DNA of 64,000 bases, from positions 1-64,000 of the forward strand of contig JAANDG010000585.1 of NCBI GenBank assembly GCA_036852015.1. The letters are read 5' to 3'. The stretch is from Pelodera strongyloides. Lineage: Eukaryota > Nematoda > Chromadorea > Rhabditida > Rhabditidae. The translations under genes and the position numbers were made by a program. Numbering within the stretch: position 1 is the first letter of the stretch; every line of letters starts with the position of its first letter. Shown here piece after piece: positions 40,000 through 62,486 of the stretch. Below the pieces are notes generated by a model. It was not told the origin of the DNA. It worked only from the letters and a program-made list of their open reading frames with translations, and made no database searches.

Positions 40000-40211
40000 T
40001 AATTAACAATAATAATAATTTATTACGTACAAATTTCCAAATGTGTGTAAAAGTTGGCAACTTGAAGGTGCCATTGATTATTCGATTCAATAAACAGTCC
40101 ACAAGCAGATCAAGAAACACAAAGATCGACGGATAAACTTCGATTCTAATTTCGCTCCCTTACCATAACCATCATCCTACAGGACCTTTAACTATAACAA
40201 ACCAGGTCAGG

Positions 40212-40606
40212 GTCTGTTATTTCCCATGTTTTGTCATAGTTGTTAATTTTGACTATGTAGAATTGTTTATCTTTAGAATCTCCCTCTGTCTCTCTCTCGT
40301 CCTCTCTCTCTTTCTCTCCTGCTCTTTCTCTCTTGCATACCCTTTAAAATGATTTTTGACAATTTCTTTCTTTGAATTTACTACAGTATCCATGCTGTCA
40401 TCATGAAAGCTGCGAAAGGCAGGGTAAGATAGCGATACCACATAGAGAGAGAGAGAGAGAGATAGAGAGAGAGAGATAGAGTGAGAGTGAGAGAGAGTGA
40501 GAGAGAGAAAGAGAGAGGGAGTGAGAGAGAGAGAGAGAGAGAGAGAATTCTACATAGTCAAAATTAACAACTATGACAAAACATAATAAAGGGAAATAAC
40601 ATAAAT
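40212..40606. repeat. inverted repeat flanking CT and GA tracts
   Basis: Left arm 40213-40264 (TTATTTCCCATGTTTTGTC … TAGAATT) is the complement of right arm 40546-40606. The left arm is followed by (CT)n, and the right arm is preceded by (GA)n at 40440-40545, so the whole block is roughly palindromic. More GA tract follows at 40670-40800. Confidence 0.75.
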
Positions 40607-41036
40607 CCAAGAAAACATGGAATTGAGTGCTTTGTGGCTGTTCTAACAAATCCACGCCCTGGGAGAGATAGAGGGAGGAGGGGATGAGAGAGAGAGAGAG
40701 AGAGAAAGTGCAAAGAGAGAGAGAAAGGACAGAGTGAGAGAGAGAAAGGATAGAGAGAAAAGAGAGAGAGGGAGGGAGAGAGAAATCCAGAGAGAGAACA
40801 CAGTGTTTACAAAAATCCGTCCTGAGATTTTTTGAGTGGGATGGGACCGAATCGTGTGTGGACACCACTTCTTACAAATAATAAATAGCAATTGGCGATT
40901 TACGAGACCTTAGACTTGAGTATTGATTGACATGGGTAATTACAATTGGGACACTCTTATAGATTAACCCAAATCTTTAGAATCATGGTTAATTATTGAT
41001 ATAGAGAAGTAAAAATCCATCAGTGTGGACATCAGC

Positions 41037-41215
41037 TTAATGCGAAATATCGGCCAGTTTTTGGAACGCACCGTGGACAACTGTTAATTTACAGAATTTA
41101 TGTTAATTTACTCGAATTTAGCTCTATTTTTTACTCTAATTTACGTTTGCATAAGCTGCATAAGAATGCTGGTGTACGCGATGTGTTCCAAAAACCGGCC
41201 GGCATTTCGCTTGAA
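41037..41215. mobile_element. TTAA MITE family A copy
   Basis: TTAATGCGAAATATCGGCCA to CCGGCCGGCATTTCGCTTGAA. Confidence 0.75.
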
Positions 41216-41511
41216 TACGCAATTTCTCCTAGAACCTCTAAAACTCTATCCTGTGGAGTGCAACATTCAACTTTCCATCGGTGAAACTATAGTTAACAGT
41301 TAACAGTATCCTACCGATGAGGGAAGCGTCCATTATGATGACGACACAGACTAATTGTAAGTTGCACAAAACAAAGGTTTGCTTATTTATTTATTTAATG
41401 TTCAGCTGCATCACAATAAGTAGACGCACCACAATTCATCAATAATAAAGATAATAATAAATCGTTTACGATATAAGAGCGCGCTCCTTTATTCAAGAGT
41501 TCAATACAGTG

Positions 41512-41578
41512 TTTCAAAGCTTATGACGTGATCGCAAAGGTCCTGGGCAGAGTAGGCGACGAGTCATAAGCTTTGAAA
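41512..41578. repeat. 67-bp hairpin element
   Basis: TTTCAAAGCTTATGAC and GTCATAAGCTTTGAAA flank a core AGGTCCTGGGCAGAGTAGG. A related core recurs at 62726-62775. Confidence 0.6.
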
Positions 41579-42598
41579 AATAATAATAAAATGCTAGTTT
41601 TGTTTTATCACAAGAATGTGAAACATACGGGTAAGGAAGAGCTTTCTCTCATTTAGAGAGAGTGCTATGTGACGAGTTGCTTGCTACAGCAGGCTGTGTT
41701 GCTAGAGTCACGGAGCGCTGTGGCTATCTCCGCAATAAAAACTTTGAGCGCCGAAGTGAAGCTGTGTTAGCGCCGCGCGCGCCATTTTTTGGCAGTCATT
41801 GGTAGCGAGATCAGAGACGTTTGACACATGCCATAATCCCTTATTCTCAAAAAAACCTGCGCCAGATTGTTGGCGGGTGGGAAGTAAATGTAAGAAAAAA
41901 TAATGTAAACAATTCTAATTATATCAAATTCAATCGACGGTAAAGGTAAGCAGATCATGCTCAATCAATAACTGATAATCGGATCATGATCAATCGATAG
42001 TGATAATCAGAGATAGTCCGGATGTGTGGTTTGCGTTCGCTCTCATCAATAAGCGGGCCCGCATTACAATGATTGGCCCGACGGGCAGACAGGCGGGCCA
42101 GCCCGGGTGAAACAAGGGTGAAGCCCGGCAAAAGCTAGGTGGAACATCATTTAGAAAAAACAAACAAATGACCTGCCCACACGCGGGAGAGCTTGTAGGG
42201 ATGCTCGAGTTCCGATCGGCTAGAAAGGGACTAGAGAGCATAAAGAGGAGAGAGAAACAGAGAAGAACATAGCAAGCCTTCTTCAAGATGAGGACTTGCA
42301 GGCCAAAGGACTGCGGGCTAACCATCCGGAGGGATAAAGCAGGCATACGCTTAATATATAACGCAACAACGTTTGTTTATTTGTTTGTTTGCGCTCGCGT
42401 TACGCAACTCAAGTAACCATGATAATTTGGTGGGTCTTGAACGATGTCACCTCGGGCTGCAGCAGCTTAGCGATACGCGATTGGAGGATGTAAGTTTTTG
42501 CGTAAGTTTAGAATAGTCAAAGAGAACAAACGACATGCCTTACAAATAGGTATAGATAGACTATATATATTTTGAAAATATGAACCATCTAACTTATT
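41579..42598. other. gene-free stretch
   Basis: Open frames on both strands are short and lack a coding look. One 27-bp segment at about 42461-42487 has AG and GTAAGT borders but no partner exon. Confidence 0.45.
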
Positions 42599-42768
42599 TT
42601 AAGCGAAATGCTAGCCCCTTTGGAAAATTTGCATATGATAAGCAAATCATATGTATCCTATGCTAATTTTGTACGATCGTCCACGGCAATCGTACAAAAT
42701 TAGCATAGGATACAAAGGATTTGCTTATCATATGCAAATTTTCCAAAGGGGCTAGCATTTCGCTTTAA
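42599..42768. mobile_element. TTAA MITE family B copy
   Basis: AGCGAAATGCTAGCCCC to GGGGCTAGCATTTCGCT; one of the least diverged hairpins. Confidence 0.9.
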
Positions 42769-43432
42769 CTTTCCGCTTGCTCCTCAGAAGACGAGAACGT
42801 CATTTCTAACAAAAAGGGTTAGGCTTATTAGAACCACAAATGGTATATTAAACCGACAAGTCGAAGTTGACAAAGTTCTACAAAAGTAAACAGAAACTCA
42901 CGAATCCAAGTTATTCATGTGGGGAGTGTAGGGTAAGTAGTCGATTTGAACATTTGAACATTTTGAGCATTCATTAGCTTTATGCACACATCTGCATTGG
43001 ATGAAAAATACATAAACATATCAATATTGTATAAACTAATTCATAACTAAGAAGTAACGTTATAGATGTTTTTTATAAATAAAACTAACGGCCATTTTGC
43101 AATACTTGCAAGAGTTCCGTAATACGATCAAGAGAACTATTAATTGATACATTATTTGCACCATTACATTCTTAGTCAAAACATTCGAATTGGGCAATTG
43201 GTTGGTTTCAACGATTGTCTCATTATTCTCGGGCAATTGCGAGACACCAGGGGACAATTGACAAAAATTATCCTCGCGGGCTTGTTCAATTGTCGGTGAG
43301 GTCAAAGGTCGCGGTGACGTAATGGGTTCTTCCTTGGATTGGGCACGTAGACGAGCTTCTTGCCGAAGGAGGAAACCTTCATGACGCTGCTTCGGGGTTT
43401 CAGCATGGCGAACCGATGGACCAAAGCGAAAA

Positions 43433-43510
43433 GGCAGCGTCGTGTCTCACTGGCAAAGTTCTCGTCTCTCACCCATTCGACCCGGGTTCGAATCCCGCCT
43501 AGTGCTACCA
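43433..43510 (+). repeat. tRNA-like sequence within the ORF1-like fragment
   Basis: GGCAGCG … TGCTACC ends pair at 6 of 7 positions. It has a perfect B-box GGTTCGAATCC and a CTCTCAC stretch reminiscent of a Glu(CTC) anticodon loop, but no good A-box or D-arm. Probably a tRNA pseudogene or SINE head. Confidence 0.4.
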
Positions 43511-43666
43511 TCTTACAAACATCTTCAGCACGGCGATGAGAGAGTTCGGGGCATTTCTTCATTTTGTCAGCAAGATCCTTAAAAGAACGGAACACGGAAA
43601 CCAGGTTTCATTGAACAGATTATAGGCCTGGGGGTCTTTTGAGGCTTGCCCATACGACCAACAATG

Positions 43667-44087
43667 TTAAAGGAGGAGGCTCACGAGAATGAAGTGCTCG
43701 AATGGTTTCCTTTTATCGAAAGATGATGGTATTAAGTTCCGAAAGACATGCTTTACAATGCAAAAGCTTTTAAGTGGAAGGAGTAAATGAATATAAAACT
43801 ATGAATTCTATCAAAATTTTGGATCGTAAAAAATAGTTGATTTCCATAGTGGACATGCAAATTTTGTGCTGGCTTGCAAAATGACTTGTAAATTTGCATG
43901 TTTAGCTTTGAAGTCTACCTTGCATACGATAGGTTATTTTATTTGACTTCGAGTTCTTAGATTAATTAATTCCTCCAAACTAAAGCGCTGAACCTTATAA
44001 TACTTGTTTTTTGGAAGATAAACCCATTATCCTTCGATAAAAGGAAACTATTTTAGCACTTCATTCTCGTGAGCCTCCTCCTTTAAA
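43667..44087. mobile_element. TTAA MITE family F copy, opposite orientation to 22025
   Basis: AGGAGGAGGCTCACGAGAA to TTCTCGTGAGCCTCCTCCT. It is inserted at a TTAA inside the ORF1-like fragment. Confidence 0.88.
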
Positions 44088-44348
44088 CGAATCGGGTGAG
44101 CAGTTAGAAAGAGACATGATTTTGGATATAATATCAAACTCATTACTCACCCGATCGTTTTCCTCCTCCAAGTTCAAGATGACAAAGTGATCCTTGAGTT
44201 CGTTTCGGCGGAAAGCTTCCGTGATTTCTTCATGAACGAAGTTCTTCCGTTCAGACAATAATTGGGTGATAGTGGATTGAATAATCTGGCGAATTGAAGC
44301 ATCAGGTCGGGATATAGGTGTGATAATAGGATCAATAATGACGGGCAT

Positions 44349-45863
44349 TTTTTGGCGGGCGACGTGGAGAGTGCAACCGCACGCGGCCGGTGCGCACACG
44401 CGAATGATTACAGTCTTATTTGTACCAAGTGTGTACCAACGTCATGTTGTAGTACACTTACCGAAGCTAAACGTGCGCCACATTGTCGTCAACACCCGGC
44501 GCGCGATATCACTGAGGAAACTTGGCCTCTGCGCGTCCGAAAAATGTGGGCGGCCTACACCTGGCCTGCACCTCACACATAAAGGGGCGATGGAAACGTG
44601 GGCGACTCGTGCGCCTGGTGTAGGCGGACAAAAATGCACACAAACGTTGAAGATCGCCGTGCTCAGGCATACACCCGGCACACACTGCACCTGTGCGCGG
44701 CCTACGCTAGGCCCGAAATGGGTGGGCCGCCAAACCTGGGCCCACCCATTTTTTTGTAGGACGCCTGTCAAAGATTCGCGTTGTTCACTAAAACGCAGGA
44801 GACATTCGAGCTTGAAGGAACAAACCGACAGTTTCAAACTCAGGCACTTTTATGAAATTGAAACTCGTTACTAAATATCAGTTGATTTTTTAATTGAATC
44901 AATATCACAAAACGACCTCTCATACTTTCTTCTATTGTACAAATTTACAGCCCATAATTTCCACTGTCTTCACACAAAAAACCACAAAAATCAACAAATG
45001 AAAATAAAAACGTTTATGGCATAAATTACACATTAACTGATATTACGAACCACTTCTAAACTATGCGGATGCAAGCAATTACAGTACCTAGAGAATAAAT
45101 AACACCTACAGAAAAGAGTAGCTACATCGTGACAGCCTTTTACCCTGCACGCAAAGCAGCCGCCGAATGTGCGCCAGACATGGCGAACACTTCGCGAACA
45201 CCAGTGGCGCGCGGACGACAGCGCCGAATAGCCAAAGGCTGACACATTATAACTAAACTATACTCACAGTATATGTAAATGGCGATCAAATCCGTAAACT
45301 TAAATTGGTACATTGCGTAAAAACTCCGTAAGATAAAGTAGACAAAAGCACCGAAAGGTCAAAAATTTGACTATCAAAACCAAAAAAAATCTCACAAAAG
45401 CCATGGACTTAATTTTGGTAAGGCGTAAGGCATATAAATGATGACAATACAATACATTACTTTCGTTTACAATATGCTACATATTCTCTTTGTCATTAAT
45501 AAGGTACTAAGTATAAAGATACCACAAAAATGTCTTCGATAAATTCAAATACGGTCAGAGAATAACTGAAGTTACAAGTTACTGCCCTACCTACGATATA
45601 TAAAAGACAACTGAATACGATCTCACTTATACAAAAAAAAACACATACAAAAAAGCTCACTTTTGCGATGCGGAATAATAAGTTTTGGTCACGAGAAACC
45701 GTACATAACATAAATAAACAATAAAAAAAACCGACCCACAGCTTTTTACTTCACTAATTTTCGGAATATTGTTAAAAGATGAGGGGCAAAACAGATACTT
45801 CTGTCAGTCTCGTCAGGGTAGAGTCAAAAAGAAACTATAAGAACTCTTGTAACTAACATAATC
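44349..45863. other. gene-free stretch between the ORF1-like fragment and ARL6IP5
   Basis: 44350-44760 is GC-rich with repeated GTGCGCC/CACACC words; the rest is AT-rich and should include the ARL6IP5 3' UTR. The 184-codon plus-strand frame over the GC-rich part has no recognisable domain. Confidence 0.45.
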
Positions 45864-47971
45864 TTAAGCCTTCACAGTAACTCCCAGCGCATCAAGAATA
45901 CGGCTCATCAGCGAGGTGCGCATTCCAAGACGTTCAGTTGCCTGATTCACCTGCAAGATGTACTGTAGTCGATCGTTTTTAGCTTTGTCAATACATGCTT
46001 TATTGGTTTTAAACTAGATTCTTTGGTTTAATACGGATTTGCATATCCAGCAAAAAAAAGACACAGTCGTAAAGCCTAAAAACAAATACGCTTTTTAATT
46101 ATTTTTTTTTGCGGTAGAGGTAGAGTGCACTGTTCTAGTGTTATTTTACTACTCCCTCAAAATCGTCCGCGGATTCGAAAAATTCGACATTCTTGCACTT
46201 TATGGCGTACGACGTGTACTTCAATAACAAGTATTTTACTCAATAAGTATTTACTTTAAATAAAAACATAATGTATCTTACCTTAGAGAGGAAGTTTCGA
46301 AGGCGGCACGAAGCATGGATCAACACGATGAGCAGAGGGAGGGAAAGGGCGAAAACGACCTGCAATTGTCAAGAATGTCAAGTAAGAAATTCTGGATATC
46401 ACCTCAGTTTCTTATTAATTTCTCTTAACGATTTTCAAATAACTACTCGCTTCTTAAAGCGAAATACCGGCCGGTTCTTGAAACGCATTGCGTACACCTG
46501 CTTTCTTATGCAGCATACGCAAATGAGCAAAAAATAGAATAAAAACTAGACCCCAATTAGATCCACGTTGCATAAATGCATAGGAATGCAAGTATTTGAG
46601 ATGCGTTTCAAAAACCGGCTGGTATTTCGCCTTAAAGCGAAATACCTATACCGGCCGGTTTTTGAAACGCATGAAGGATAACTGAATTCTTACGTACTTG
46701 TACTTATACTAAGTTGCTCGAACTAAACTCGATGTTTTATTCTAATTTATGTTCGTTTGTATAAGCTCCATAATCATGCTGGTGTACGAGATGCGTTTCA
46801 CAAACCGGTCAGTATTTCGCTCTAAAACGCTAAAGCTAAAGGTAGGTTGTAATTTAACAATATCAAATGGTAAAACCTACAAAAAAGACCGAGCCAAGCA
46901 TGGTGATGAAGAAATAGAACGAGACGACGATGATTCCGAGGGTGATCAGGGGATGCTCACGGCGGTGCTAAACCGGATCCAATTACTTTGAAGTTGAAGG
47001 AAGGCGGGAAAAGTTGAAATGTTGAAAGGAGAGTTAATTAGTTTCACCGAGGAACTACTACTTGTAGGAACTCAATAAATGGACAACCAGAATTTGTAAG
47101 GCATAATAATTATAATGACCCCTGTCTCTTGTTCAGTTCAATCCCGATCCTCAACTCAAGCTAAGAAGTATTATAAGTTGGTAATCTTACCTGATGACAC
47201 ACGGGGTTCTGCGAAATACTGAAAACAGCAGTAGCAGTGACAACGGCGATAGCAGACATACCAAGAGCCATATCCTGCAAAAAATTGAAGGTATTAGATG
47301 AGCATGAGATGCAAGATTATTATTTTTCGAGTTGGGATTCTTGTTATAAGCCAATTCATGTCGATCCATGCATGACTAGTGGAGCATTGTTTAAGTTGGC
47401 ATTTCCCACCATCAATTATATCACTACACGATGACTATATGTATAAGCGTCATATGTTTAACAGTTTGCCTGGGACTTGTAAGCATAAATAATCAATAAA
47501 ACGTAAGCAAATTACCTGATGCCAAAGGACACATAAGAAGAAAAAACTTGGACCAACCTGCGCATTAAAAAAGGTCGACAGGAATACGCACACAATGAAA
47601 AAGACAAAATAGTTGGATTGGTAGTAGAGCAAGTTCGATACAATGCGATTGTTCCAGCGTGGCAGGTCATTGAACGTCGGCAACTAGAACAAAACGGCAG
47701 ATCAAAATCAAACCTCGCTATTTCATGATGATTCTGAAGCAAGAACAATTTCACCTAAGGTTAACCAACTGGCATAATACCGCCGTCCAAGAAAGAAGCG
47801 CCGAGTAAAAAATGCTAGCATCTCATTACATCCTCTGAAGCGTAGACACACCTCAAATCGAGCCTTATCCAGGATAAAGTCATCAATTTTCCTCAGCGGG
47901 GGAACTTCAACGCCATCAAAAAGACGAATTTGACGATCAGCTCCTGCAGTAGAAGTTGAGCTATCGGCCAT
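45864..47971 (-). CDS. ARL6IP5: ARL6IP5/PRAF3 (JWA), PRA1-family ER membrane protein, complete, 6 exons
   Basis: PRA1-domain protein of ER membranes; the mammalian relative modulates glutamate transporter trafficking and binds ARL6. Exons 5' to 3': 47971-47852, 47683-47558, 47274-47191, 46967-46881, 46359-46282, 45950-45864, all phase 0, giving 193 aa (human about 188). Family hallmarks: [17 protein letters not shown], then [20 protein letters not shown], four hydrophobic segments in two pairs, and [15 protein letters not shown] before a charged tail. A TTTTAG sits just upstream of the ATG, so spliced-leader addition is likely. It diverges from the MELK gene. Confidence 0.95.
46454..46635. 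mobile_element. TTAA MITE family A copy (first of a pair)
   Basis: TTAAAGCGAAATACCGGCCG to CCGGCTGGTATTTCGCCTTAA; in an ARL6IP5 intron. Confidence 0.85.
46632..46825. mobile_element. TTAA MITE family A copy (second of a pair)
   Basis: Shares its TTAA with the first copy; TTAAAGCGAAATACCTATAC then CGGCCGG, to CCGGTCAGTATTTCGCTCTAA. Confidence 0.85.
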
Positions 47972-48334
47972 TCTACTAAAACAAACAGAATTTATTCAGA
48001 AATTGTTAGCGCATGAGTAGCGCATGAGTAGTCAACGATGGCGCATGAGTTATAAGCAGACTAATAAAAACTAAAAAGAAAGAAAGAATTGCCGCCGGCC
48101 GTACAAAGCAAATGCAATGACGACCACATCACAAAAATTTTCGATTCGATCGCGCGACGACAACAAATAAAAGGCGGATTCAACTTCTGCGCGTTTACTG
48201 CAATTCCCTACACGCATGATTTTTTTTCTAGGGATCAATTCGTCTGTGTAGAAGATTACCATCAAACAGTTCAGCAAGCAGTTGGCAGCGTAGAAATCAA
48301 CTGAAGTAAATTAATAGGCCAGATAAAAAACATT

Positions 48335-48433
48335 AACGTTCTTTCGAGTTCCGTTGATTCGTTTAAAACCCGCATTGACGAGCTTGATCTAATCGAGCTT
48401 TATGAAGTAGCAAATAGAAACATTCACCCTTAG
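48335..48433 (+). pseudogene. possible C-terminal end of a LINE reverse transcriptase
   Basis: The frame reads NVLSSSVDSFKTRIDELDLI then ELYEVANRNIHP and stops. The S-V-x-S-F-K-x-R-[IL]-D pattern is typical of the extreme C-terminus of CR1/jockey-like ORF2 proteins. T/G-rich sequence and AATAAA (48584-48589) follow. Upstream 48089-48304 is open but not recognisable. Confidence 0.4.
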
Positions 48434-48589
48434 TTTTTCACATGTACGCATTCCATTGTTGTACATAGTTTTTGTCGCTTGTTATATGCGCTTTGTTACT
48501 CTCATTGTTATTTGTTTTGTTGTTGTTGTTGTTATATTATTATTGTCGTTTTTTTGTCTTCCGCTTTACTTCGGTGTACACTGAATAAA

Positions 48590-49870
48590 GTATTCATATA
48601 TAACGTAGTTTACAACTAACACCGTTTGGGAACATCACTATACAAGCACCATGCAATTGTGCGCAGCCGCAAACATTGAGAAGGCGGTGCCACGTTACAT
48701 GGTGATATAGTGACAACATTTTCATTTCTCGAATAAGGTTGGCGGTGTGACAGCAACAGAAAATATAGCAGCATACATCGCTTAGAAACTGAACTAATTA
48801 AAAGTAAGCGTAATTCGTGATAAACGAACAGCAGACTGGAACGCGTCCGTATTGTGCACGTCCTAACTAGGGGCTCAATCCAGCTAGAAAAAAGGTTTTG
48901 TTTCGCGCAGAAGCAAGCGCACCGCCCCAAATCTGTTATCTAACTGGACCCTGGGTGGCCTATTGGAAATGGCCGTGTTTCGCAGTCAGCCGACCCGAGT
49001 TGTATCTAGCGACTCACACTCACTCAGTGCCACCCGGTGGGGAACATCAAGGCGCCATTTCTCCCCCATTGCGTAGACTGAAAACAGAAAAATTTGGCCC
49101 TTCGTCTCGTCGTCAAATATTGCGTATGACACCACAAACCCTCATTGAAAAGCTCAAGTTCAACTGCATCTGAAGAAAAATCGTCCCTCCACCAGTTCCC
49201 CTGCCGGATTAAATAATTCACGGTGTTTTATCTCCTCCCGCACTTTGTTCCACGTATTTGATTAAAGGGACAGGCCCATCAAAATAAACATATATTTACA
49301 ATTTCATCTTATTTTTTATTAGCAGCGTTTATTACAATATATAACCACTAATTTTTAACCACATTCACCCCGGGGAACTTTTTTACGACGAGCCCAACTT
49401 TATAAGGGTACCGTAGCTGCATCAATTTAGTGCTAATAAATCTTTTGTAACTGATTGATTCTGTGTGAAGAACCCTATTTTCGTCATTTGTGCTCTTGCG
49501 TAGGCTCTAGTTGATCTCTCTCTATCTCTGCACTCTCTTCAAAATTTAAAAATCTCTCACAATTTTATACTCCATTTTATGAGAATATCTACTGTGCATC
49601 GGCTTGCTGATACATGTATTTTGAAGAAAACGAACGATATCGATACTCAGTAGTTTTAAAACAAAAATACCGCGAAGTTCGAAAATTTGAAACCGATTAA
49701 AAAATTATTTTTGTTTTATATCTTTATTTATATGATGTTGCATTAATGTGTATTTTATTCCAGTGTGCCTAATTAGTGAGTATTATTACTAAGTTTTCCA
49801 AGTCTAATATGCCTTGCCCAACTGTACTGGGTTCGGTTCTGCTTTATGTTTTAAACGATTGGATTTCTTT
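48590..49870. other. spacer upstream of MELK
   Basis: Contains a family D left-end fragment (49262-49400). Otherwise no supported feature. With 47972-48334 it forms the shared 5' region of the divergent ARL6IP5 and MELK genes. Confidence 0.5.
49262..49400. mobile_element. family D MITE, left half only
   Basis: TTAAAGGGACAGGCCCATCA followed by the usual AACATATATTTAC and TTATTACAATATATA words; no matching right arm. Confidence 0.65.
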
Positions 49871-49879
49871 TCAGATTTT

Positions 49880-60791
<10,912 letters not shown>

Positions 60792-62486
60792 TTTACGATT
60801 TATCGACGAAGAAAAGGCTTAGGCTTAGGTCCCAAGTTCCAATAAGTGCCTAGATTTGGCAGTAACCAGCCGTCTCTAAGGATCGTTTCACGGTATGGTG
60901 TTGTAATAGTAATTGATAGTGATGATAAGTTAATGTTAAGCTGATAGGTAATTTTACAGCCCTAGTTCGTCTTATTATTTTATTGTATATCCGGCTAATT
61001 GATATGTGATCTTTCGATTTCGATTGTGTGAATTGTTCGGTAGCTAGTTGACATGTTCTAATTTTTACTATTCGATTTGATTTGATTGGTTTTATTACAG
61101 AACAAACGGGGGTGGCTAGTTATAAATAATGTGTTTTTTTTCTGCGCGTGCCACAATACCTCCTTTCCTTTTCACCTTTTTTTGTAGAATTACAACCTTA
61201 CCTTACACGCTAATCTAACCCGAGCGACTAAATATTGACTACTGTATTCTGCAGTACTTTTGTATTTTACCCTGAAAATGCCCTTTTTGTATGGATACGT
61301 GTTGTCGATGTTTTTTTTACCATACTTCACTTCTTTTTAATTAATCCTATAATTTATATTCATCTCTGTACAGGTGAGTAGTTTTATTTTGCCGTGATCT
61401 CCATGTAATCTATAATACTCTTTATTTTGCGCTAATTTGTTTGTTTGTATAACAGGTATTATTATTATCGGTCTCTTTGTTGCTCTTACAAAAGTTATGT
61501 TGCCTTATATTCTCACTTGGTTTTACTTCGTCACTTATTTCTAACAAACAGTTCTTCGCTTAGATTTTACGTTTTCTTATTGTTAAAAAATGTGAATGTG
61601 AATGATATGGTTTGTAATCTAATTTTGAAAAGTAAAGATTTATTATGATTTTAACAGCTCATTACTATAGTGCAACATCTCACAGAGGACTTACACGACA
61701 TGGACATGCATTCTTAGAATCAGACTACCGTAGACGATAATTTAAGAGCCGTAGAGGATAATTAACTAACAATTATGGAGAACATTGGGAACAGATAGCC
61801 AGACCATTGAGCCCCCGGAATTGATAAGTTATGTAGGTTGTTGCCTTACGGCAAAATAAAAACGTAAAACAAAGGTGGTTTTTGCACAAGCTAGGAGGAT
61901 CTTAATAGTAATGCATGAAAAGGAAAGAAGCAAGAATAAATAACAACAGAGATCGTCAGCGGAAATGACATATTTAGGTAAGGGGTATTTGATATAGTAA
62001 TTACAAGGATATCTACACACTAACTAGACATGCTAACACCGAAGAAAGAACTATTACATCGTCTATCTACATAACAACGCAAACTATATACATTATAACT
62101 AACCTTACAAAAGTTTAGTTATGGACTCCTCTAAGCTTTCTTGGTTCAAGTTACATTTTTTATTATTAAATTAGACCCTAAAAGTAGGGCATCATTGCCT
62201 GAGAAATAACAAAAAGGGTACATAAATAAAAAAGCAAATAGTATCTCTGTCTATATCAAGCTTGTGTAAATCTTGAACAAATTGATAAACGATAAACATG
62301 CTTTCTAGTCTGGTCACATCTTTTCGCCTTTTCGAAAGAAATCTGCGATTGATCATAGTGTACGACAACTTATGTCGAACAAGTTCCAATGTACTGTAAG
62401 CAAATCTTCTGGAGTGCACAAGTGCACATAATAAACGGATACGCAGTTGTCCGGCACACGTCTCACAATCCACGCACAATACCACT
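60792..62486. other. spacer between convergent MELK and SHPRH-like genes
   Basis: AT-rich with no coding-like frame. It should contain both 3' UTRs. The 60550-60680 intron segment just before it has repeated CAGTACTCACTACAGTA-like words. Confidence 0.55.

Larger units (their letters stand above)
43302..44348 (-). pseudogene. LINE ORF1-like fragment, broken by a MITE and a frameshift
   Basis: On the minus strand an ATG at 44348 opens a frame reading MPVIIDPIITPISRPD…, a helical part (…LLSERKNFVHEEITEAFRRN…), then …DHFVILNLEEENDRVSNEF…. It is cut by the family F MITE (43667-44087). Beyond it the frame resumes with NIVGRMGKPQKTPRPIICSM. The 'V-I-x-L/G-x-x-E … R-x-G-K … RPI' pattern is that of nematode non-LTR retrotransposon ORF1 proteins. 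A frameshift near 43605 and a tRNA-like stretch at 43433-43510 follow. No reverse transcriptase is nearby. Confidence 0.5.

Noticed and set aside
40401..40891. 155-codon minus-strand Ser/Leu-rich frame
   Set aside because: Translation of GA/CT tracts inside the inverted repeat.
42461..42487. A 27-bp micro-exon (AG … GTAAGT) on the + strand
   Set aside because: No neighbouring exons in either direction and nothing in the translation to support it.
43433..43510. A functional tRNA-Glu gene
   Set aside because: B-box is perfect, but the D-arm/A-box and anticodon stem are poor and it is embedded in a retroelement fragment.
44320..44874. 184-codon plus-strand frame in a GC-rich stretch
   Set aside because: Made of repeated GTGCGCC-like words, no domain, no splice context, and overlaps the start of the minus-strand ORF1-like fragment.
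48089..48304. 71-codon plus-strand frame upstream of the LINE-like tail
   Set aside because: Could be LINE-derived, but no reverse transcriptase motif is visible, so not called.
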